NCBI GenBank assembly: GCA_009837085.1
Contig: VXUF01000077.1
Coordinates: 16,186-57,478, forward strand
From: Holophagales bacterium
GTDB taxonomy: Bacteria; Acidobacteriota; Thermoanaerobaculia; Multivoradales; Multivoraceae
Direction: 5' to 3'
DNA length: 41,293 nt
The notes under the pieces are model-generated. The model worked only from the letters and a program-made list of their open reading frames with translations. It did no database searches and was not told the DNA's origin. Shown piece by piece: positions 36,282-41,293 of the stretch. Both the position numbers and the translations under genes were made by a program. Within the stretch, counting starts at the first letter, position 1. Every line of letters begins with the position of its first letter.

Positions 36282-36319
36282 ACGGCCCGCCTCCGAGATC
36301 CCTTACGATACTGGAACCG

Positions 36320-37717
36320 ATGGCCTCCCAGAATGTGCCGGCTGCTCAGCAGTCGGAGCTCGTGATCGTCGCCAACACCCTGCCCGTGCGCCGCGAGGAG
36401 GTGGATGGGGAACTGGGCTGGGCGCAAAGCCCCGGCGGCCTCGTCAGCGCCCTGTCGCCGATCGTCCGGGAGGCGGGCGGGTGCTGGGTCGGCTGGACCG
36501 GCGGCGCCGACGACGCGCCCGAGCCGTTCCGCCACGAGGACATCCTGAACGTGGCGGTGCCGGTGTCGGAGGCCGAAGTCGCCGGTTCGTACCAGGGGAT
36601 GTGCAACTCGACCCTTTGGCCGCTCTACCACGACGCGGTGCGGCCGCCCGAGTACCACCGCCACTGGTGGAACCCCTACGTCGCGGTCAACCGGCGCTTC
36701 GCCGAGGAGGCGGCGCGCCGGACGGCGCCCGGGGGCCGCGTGTGGATCCAGGACTACCACCTGCAGCTCGTGCCGCGCATGCTGCGTGAGCTGCGGCCGG
36801 ATGTCAGCTCCGGCTTCTTCCTCCACATTCCGTTCCCGCCGATCGAGCTGTTCCTGCGCCTGCCCTGGCGGCGGGCGGTGCTGGAGGGCCTGCTAGGCGC
36901 CGACGTGATCGGCTTCCAGACCCCTGCCGGCGCCTACAACTTCACGCGGCTCGCCGACCGGCTGATCGAGGCCGAGCCTCAGGGCGAGACGATTCGCTAC
37001 CAGGGGCGTGACATCCGGGTCGGCGCCTTCCCGATCTCCATCGACACGGACCGCTACGCGAACGCGGCGCTGTCGCCCGAGATCCGGGAGCGGGCCGAGC
37101 AGCTTCAGCAGCTTCGCCGCGGCCGCAAGATCATCCTCTCGGTCGACCGCCTCGACTACACGAAGGGCATCGACCTGCGGCTCAAGGCGTTCCTCGAGTG
37201 GTTGGGCCGCGAGGACCGGTCGATCCGCGACGCGGTCATGGTCCAGGTCGCCGTGCCGAGCCGAGAGCGCATCTCGGAGTACCAGATCCTGCGCCGCGAC
37301 GTTGAGGAACTCGTCGGCCAGATCAACGGGGAGTACGGCGAACTGGGCGTGGTGCCGGTGCAGTACTTCCGGCGCAACCTGCCGTTCGAGGAGCTGATCG
37401 CCTTCTACCTCGTCGCCGACGTCATGCTCGTGACGCCGCTCTGCGACGGCATGAACCTGGTGGCCAAGGAGTACGTCGCCACCCGGCTGGAGGACGACGG
37501 CGTCCTGGTGCTGAGCGAGTTCGCGGGCGCGGCCGCCGAGCTGCCGGACGCCCTGCTCGTGAACCCGCACGACGTGAACGCGATGGCCGCGACGATCGAG
37601 CAGGCGGTCACCCTCGACCCGGAGGACGGGTCGCGACGGATGAAGGCGATGCGCGAGGTCGTGCGCCGGCACTCCGTGCACGAGTGGGCGGCGCAGTTCA
37701 TCGAGGCCCTGGTCTGA
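36320..37717 (+). CDS. otsA: Trehalose-6-phosphate synthase (GT20)
   Basis: OtsA joins a nucleotide-activated glucose to glucose-6-phosphate. The 465-residue protein has the GT20 motifs SPGGLVSAL (37-45), VWIQDYHLQLVPRM (141-154), FFLHIPFPP (166-174), ILSVDRLDYTKGID and a late TPLCDGMNLVAKEYV. No phosphatase domain is fused. The ATG at 36320 is chosen. The frame stays open upstream, but that part overlaps otsB on the other strand. Only 38 bases separate the otsA and otsB starts, so the two promoters must be short or overlap coding sequence. TACGAT at 36304-36309 could be the otsA -10 box. Confidence 0.95.
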   Translation: MASQNVPAAQQSELVIVANTLPVRREEVDGELGWAQSPGGLVSALSPIVREAGGCWVGWTGGADDAPEPFRHEDILNVAVPVSEAEVAGSYQGMCNSTLWPLYHDAVRPPEYHRHWWNPYVAVNRRFAEEAARRTAPGGRVWIQDYHLQLVPRMLRELRPDVSSGFFLHIPFPPIELFLRLPWRRAVLEGLLGADVIGFQTPAGAYNFTRLADRLIEAEPQGETIRYQGRDIRVGAFPISIDTDRYANAALSPEIRERAEQLQQLRRGRKIILSVDRLDYTKGIDLRLKAFLEWLGREDRSIRDAVMVQVAVPSRERISEYQILRRDVEELVGQINGEYGELGVVPVQYFRRNLPFEELIAFYLVADVMLVTPLCDGMNLVAKEYVATRLEDDGVLVLSEFAGAAAELPDALLVNPHDVNAMAATIEQAVTLDPEDGSRRMKAMREVVRRHSVHEWAAQFIEALV

Positions 37718-37722
37718 CGCCC

Positions 37723-38907
37723 ATGGAACGCCCCGTCAGCGACGCGGAAGCGGGGTTCGAGGTAGGCGCGGGTTTCGAACGCTTCTCGCAGAAGGACGAC
37801 GTCTTCTGCCGCTCGTTCTGGGACCCCGAGGTGAGGACCTCCCGCTCGGACATGTTCTACGAGACGTACCGTACGCCGGAGCTGCGCTGGCGCCCGGTCG
37901 AAGGGTTCACGCGGCGCGACTACGCGCTTCGCAACGCTTCCTGGCACGTAACCGATCTGTTCGCGGAGTTCAGGGAAGGCGCCGACCGTCGCGAGGGGTT
38001 CCTCGACCCCTACACGGTGCTCCGGGACGGTCCGGGTCCGCCAGACGAGAGCGACGAGCCGGAAGAGGTCCTCGCCGCCCGGCTTGCCGTCGATCTCAAG
38101 ACCGCCGCCCGCGCGCTGGGCGCCGACCTGGTCGGGATCACCGGACATGACGAGCGCTGGGTGTACACGCACGCGTACTCGAGGGAAACCGAGACGGAGA
38201 AGCCCCAGGAGCTTTCGGGCGAACTCGGGAACGTCGTCGTCATCGCGCAGGCGATGGACCGGAAGCTGGTGCAGACCGTGCCGTCGGCCCTGAGCGGGAC
38301 GGCGACGGGCGTCGGCTACAGCAGCGACACGGTCGTGCTGCTCGCGATCGCCCAGTACATCCTGAACATGGGCTACGCCGCGGTGCCAACGATGAACGAC
38401 ACGGCTCTGGCGATTCCGCTGGCGATCAAGGCGGGGCTGGGCGAGTACGGCCGTCACGGTCTGCTGATCACCAGGGAGTTCGGCCCCAGGGTGCGGCTCG
38501 GGAAGATCTTCACGGACATGCCTCTGGCGCACGACCGTCCACGGCGCTTCGGCGTGCGCGAGACCTGCGAAGTGTGCCGCGCATGCTCGGATGCGTGCCC
38601 ACCGAAGGCCATCGCGATGGACGCGCCGTCGGACCGCGTCTACAACATCTCCAACATCCGCGGCGTCAGGAAGTGGACGACGGACGCCGAGAAGTGCTTC
38701 CGGTTCTGGTCGAACCAGAACACCGACTGCTCGATCTGCGTCCGGGTCTGCCCCTACAACCGGGACTACTCGAAACGTCTCAGCCGGCTCTGGCGGTGGA
38801 TGGCGGGGACCGGCCTGCGCCGGCTCGCCCTCTGGCTCGATCGCCTCAGCGGGCGTGGGCGGAGGGTTGCTCCGGACACGTGGTGGGGCGGCGGGGATTA
38901 TAACTAA
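37723..38907 (+). CDS. Reductive-dehalogenase-like corrinoid/Fe-S protein without export signal
   Basis: This 394-residue protein resembles RdhA reductive dehalogenases, which share a core with epoxyqueuosine reductase. GLGEYGRHGLLITREFGPRV at 238-257 and FTDMPL at 263-268 are the family's corrinoid-domain signature. Two 4Fe-4S clusters follow: C282, C285, C288 and C292 (CEVCRACSDACP), and C325 (KCFRFW), C336, C339 and C343 (CSICVRVCP). There is no twin-arginine signal and no rdhB anchor gene beside it, unlike respiratory dehalogenases. It would be cytoplasmic. It starts 5 bases after otsA without a good ribosome site. The substrate is unknown; dehalogenation is an inference from family only. 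Its C-terminus may have been reshaped by the adjacent insertion element. Confidence 0.75.
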   Translation: MERPVSDAEAGFEVGAGFERFSQKDDVFCRSFWDPEVRTSRSDMFYETYRTPELRWRPVEGFTRRDYALRNASWHVTDLFAEFREGADRREGFLDPYTVLRDGPGPPDESDEPEEVLAARLAVDLKTAARALGADLVGITGHDERWVYTHAYSRETETEKPQELSGELGNVVVIAQAMDRKLVQTVPSALSGTATGVGYSSDTVVLLAIAQYILNMGYAAVPTMNDTALAIPLAIKAGLGEYGRHGLLITREFGPRVRLGKIFTDMPLAHDRPRRFGVRETCEVCRACSDACPPKAIAMDAPSDRVYNISNIRGVRKWTTDAEKCFRFWSNQNTDCSICVRVCPYNRDYSKRLSRLWRWMAGTGLRRLALWLDRLSGRGRRVAPDTWWGGGDYN

Positions 38908-38910
38908 ACG

Positions 38911-38939
38911 TTGACAAACAGCGGGATTCTCGGTAGGGT
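38911..38939 (+). promoter_or_regulatory. Sigma-70-type promoter for the transposase
   Basis: TTGACA (38911-38916, perfect -35) is followed after exactly 17 bases by TAGGGT (38934-38939, a partial -10). The transposase ATG is 30 bases further, with GGAGG at 38956-38960. It lies in a short AT-rich patch (ATTATAACTAAACG) that contrasts with the surrounding GC-rich DNA and probably marks the left end of the element. Confidence 0.7.
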
Positions 38940-38969
38940 GTTCACCACACCGGACGGAGGAACCCGACA

Positions 38970-39941
38970 ATGACCGAGATCACCCAGAAAGCTCCCGGCA
39001 AGCACTACCGCGAGGGCATCTCACTGTTCAAGCTGCATCGGCTGTTTCCCAACGAAGAAGCGGCCCGGAAGTGGTTCGAGTCGGCCCTCTGGGGTAACGA
39101 GCGCCACTGCCCGCGCTGCGGCGGCAATCGGACGCGGGAAGCCTCGCATCGCTTCATGCCGTACTGGTGCACGGACTGCCGGAAGTACTTCAGCGTCAAG
39201 GTCGGCACCGTCATGGAGGCGTCCAAGCTTCCGCTGTTGACCTGGCTGTATGCGATCTACCTCGAAGCGGCGAACCTCAAGGGAGTCTCCAGCATGGAGC
39301 TTCACCGCGCCCTCGACATTTCGCAGAAGTCCGCATGGTTCGTTCTCCACCGCATCCGGGCGGCGTTCAAGGACGGTTCGTTCTCAAAGCTCGAAGGCAT
39401 CGTTGAGGTGGACGAGATGTTCGTAGGCGGCAAGCAGAAGAATCGACACAAGAAGGACCGCGACCGCTTCCGGGACGGAGACGGCGGCGGCTCGTCGTCG
39501 TTCTTCGGCAAGAAGCCCGTCATCGGGGCGATCTCGCGCGACGGCAAAGCGGTTGCAGCTCCGATCGACTCCACGGACGGCAAGACCCTGACCCGGTTCG
39601 TCGAGGCCAGCGTGAAGCACGGCAGCCGCGTCTACACCGACGATCACGGCGGCTACGGCGACCTCATGGAGACGTACATGCACCGTACCGTCCGGCACTC
39701 CCTCGGCGAGTACGTCCGCTCCGTGGACGTGCACACGAACACGATCGAGTCCCTGTGGTCCATGTTCAAGCGCGGGTTCGTCGGGAAGTACCACCGGATG
39801 AGCTTCAAGCACCTGCACCGCTACGTCGATGAGTTCGTCTGGCGGCGCAACGTCCGCGACCTCGACACGATGGAGCAGATGGTCGAGATGGTGCGGGGCA
39901 TGGCGAACCGGAGACTCCGCTACGCCGATCTGGTCGCCTAG
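38970..39941 (+). mobile_element. IS1595-family (ISXO2-like) DDE transposase gene
   Basis: The 323-residue transposase has an N-terminal zinc ribbon (C47 and C50 in HCPRCGG; C67 and C70 in WCTDCRKYF), a helix-turn-helix stretch (MELHRALDISQKSAWFVLHR) and an RNase-H-like DDE core. D148 is in VEVDEMFVGG, D224 in VYTDDHGGY, and NTIESLWSMFKRG has the last acidic residue E260. All three core positions are intact, so the enzyme is probably active. It has its own promoter and binding site. Its TAG stop at 39939-39941 is shared, as the palindrome CTAG, with the convergent methyltransferase gene. Terminal inverted repeats could not be defined because the right end is not in the window. Confidence 0.9.
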
Positions 39942-41293
39942 CCGGCCGCCATGTAGCCGCGCTTCTGATTCTCGCGGCGCAGCCCCGATAGCGTGTAGGT
40001 GTTGCTCTTCAGCCGGTTGCACGGCCCGCAAAGCAGGATGCGGTTCGAGACGTGGTTGATCCCGCCGTCCGAGCGCGGCGTGTTGTGGTCCAGTTCCAGG
40101 TAGCGGGGATCGTCGAACGCCCGGTCGCAACCCTGGCAGCGTGGGCCGTGCTGTTCGAGCAGGTATTCGTACATCTCCGCTCGCGTCCATCGTGGTCCGT
40201 CCGGTTCCTTCACCCGTACCTTGACTCGGAGGAACGGGGCGGAGGTTTCACCGTCGTCCGTCCGTTCCGGCGGGTCTGCTATGAGCGGAATATCGCCCAG
40301 CTTGAAGTCACCGAGCAGTGCGTCTTTCTCAAGTCGGTCGATAACGGTCTGGTGAGCATCATTCCAGATGTCGATTCCTACCCACTGACGGCCGAGCCGT
40401 TCGGCCGCTACCAGCGTGGTGGCACAGCCCGCAAAGGGGTCAAGCACCACGTCACCTTCATTGCTAGAAGCCTTGATGATCCGTTCGTAAAGCTCTAGTG
40501 ACTTCTGCGTCGGCCAGCCCGTTTTCTCCGGGTCGGTCGGACTGGCTATTCGCTTCACATCGGGCCACCAGTCGTTTACCGGAGTTCCCTTCGGATTCAA
40601 CCCTTGCTCGAAGTACTTGCCCTTGACGGCGGTTCTCCCGCGCTGTTGAGTGCCAGCCGAATAGGGTCGATAGACCGGGCTGTAGTGATAATCGGCGGTC
40701 TTGGTGTAGCGCAAGATGTAGTCATGCTTGCGAGGAAAGTCGCGTTTTGGGATGCCTCCACCCGCATAGCACCAGACAAGCTCGTTACGGAAGTTCCGCC
40801 ATCCGAAGATGGCGTCCATGACGGCCTTCAGGTAGTGACTGGCGGTGGGGTCGCAGTGCAGATAGATCGTGCCTGTTGGTTTGAGCACGCGACGCATGGC
40901 GAGTAGGCGTACAGCCATGAAGCAGAGGTATGCCGCCATGCCGTCTGAGTGCGTGTCCCGTGCCCCGTTGATTGCTCGCATCAAACCGGGATGGTCGTCC
41001 GTGATCTCGTCTACCCACTCCTCGTGGACATCCCGCTCCCAGGTCCATCGATCCTGGAACTTCGCCCCGGCCGCGAGGCTGCTCGGCGTCGCGTGGAAGT
41101 CCCGCCCCTTGTTGAACGGCGGATCGGTGGCAATGAGGTCCACGGACTCAGAGTTCATCGCTCGCAGGAAGGTGAGGTTGTCGCCGTGGAACAGCGTCCG
41201 ATTCTTCCAGTTCGGTTCGGCGGGTAGAATTCCGGCGCGTCCCGCGTCCCGCGTCCCGCGTCCCGCGTCCCGCGTCCCGCGTCCCGCGTCCCG
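39938..41293 (-). CDS. DNA methyltransferase fused to an HNH domain; 5' end open at the window edge
   Basis: The N-terminal part is a beta-class DNA methyltransferase: the catalytic motif IV DPPFNKGRDF comes first, and the SAM motif DPFAGCATTLVAAERLG with WVGID comes later. The C-terminal 80 residues are an HNH nuclease-like domain: CQGCDRAF, LELDHNTPRSDGG, NRILLCGPCNRLK. The first ATG is at 41158. Upstream, in frame, WKNRTLFHGDNLTFLRA clearly belongs to the protein, and no ATG, GTG or TTG occurs before the repeat at the edge. The true start is therefore upstream or uses a rare codon. Base use is visibly less GC-rich than in neighbouring genes, suggesting transfer. It may travel with the transposase. 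Confidence 0.87.
   Translation of the reverse strand, partial: RDAGRGTRDAGRGTRDAGRAGILPAEPNWKNRTLFHGDNLTFLRAMNSESVDLIATDPPFNKGRDFHATPSSLAAGAKFQDRWTWERDVHEEWVDEITDDHPGLMRAINGARDTHSDGMAAYLCFMAVRLLAMRRVLKPTGTIYLHCDPTASHYLKAVMDAIFGWRNFRNELVWCYAGGGIPKRDFPRKHDYILRYTKTADYHYSPVYRPYSAGTQQRGRTAVKGKYFEQGLNPKGTPVNDWWPDVKRIASPTDPEKTGWPTQKSLELYERIIKASSNEGDVVLDPFAGCATTLVAAERLGRQWVGIDIWNDAHQTVIDRLEKDALLGDFKLGDIPLIADPPERTDDGETSAPFLRVKVRVKEPDGPRWTRAEMYEYLLEQHGPRCQGCDRAFDDPRYLELDHNTPRSDGGINHVSNRILLCGPCNRLKSNTYTLSGLRRENQKRGYMAAG
41237..41292. repeat. Eight perfect copies of the 7-base unit GCGTCCC
   Basis: GCGTCCC is repeated head to tail from 41237 to 41292, and the window ends one base later, so the array may be longer. 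On the minus strand the unit has no stop in any phase. The methyltransferase frame passes through it as repeating GTRDAGR. Since 7 is not a multiple of 3, gain or loss of one unit would shift the reading frame of anything started upstream. Confidence 0.9.

Noticed and set aside
38970..39941. A complete insertion sequence with defined terminal inverted repeats
   Set aside because: No right-end sequence matching the AT-rich left edge is present within the window, so only the transposase gene is annotated and not element boundaries.
41237..41292. A CRISPR-like array at the right edge
   Set aside because: The units are 7 bases long and contiguous, with no spacers, so this is a simple tandem repeat.

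Overview
The window is GC-rich DNA packed with genes from a heterotrophic bacterium. A secreted protein of the 'VWFA-related Acidobacterial domain' type (13505-15271) points to Acidobacteriota. The outer-membrane beta-barrels and the lipoprotein fit a diderm. Assignment below phylum is not possible from what I can see. The left edge cuts hisC and the right edge lies in a short tandem repeat, so this looks like a contig bounded by its ends.

Layout. (1) 1-10552: an unbroken plus-strand cluster hisC(partial)-hisB-hisH-hisA-hisF-hisIE-trpE-trpG-trpD-trpC-trpF-trpB-trpA, almost every junction a 4-base stop/start overlap. (2) 10553-16321: a 56-residue membrane protein, an ATP pyrophosphatase (Dph6-like)/AraC fusion, an Nramp-related transporter without the usual metal ligands, the VWFA-like secreted protein, and an EamA exporter. 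(3) 16386-23611: ECF sigma factor, a large membrane anti-sigma/FecR-like protein, and two ABC ATPase/permease pairs, all translationally coupled. (4) 23612-26124: arfB, a lipoprotein and a PQQ-type beta-propeller, interspersed with copies of a GC-rich palindromic repeat. (5) 26089-29269, minus strand: three paralogous membrane proteins, each apparently built from three repeats of a helical hairpin, in one operon with an alpha/beta hydrolase. I know no description of this set; it is my best candidate for an undescribed system. (6) 29317-32003: a tandem array of outer-membrane barrels interrupted by a ribbon-helix-helix/PIN toxin-antitoxin pair, with a 100-base remnant of a third barrel gene on the far side. 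(7) 32234-37717: a minus-strand operon otsB-GH15-GPP34-methyltransferase, divergent from otsA. (8) 37723-41293: a reductive-dehalogenase-like Fe-S protein, then an IS1595-type transposase converging on a DNA methyltransferase-HNH fusion. Both of these genes end in one shared CTAG. The methyltransferase reading frame runs into eight perfect 7-base repeats at the window edge.

How the parts work together. Region 1 makes histidine and tryptophan, probably from one long transcript, which would set equal stoichiometry across both pathways. Region 3 reads as a self-contained envelope-response unit: sigma factor, its membrane-bound regulator, and the two exporters it probably controls. Region 7 makes and possibly breaks down trehalose. 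Regions 6 and 8 show recent gene gain. All functions come from reading motifs in translated sequence; no database search was possible.
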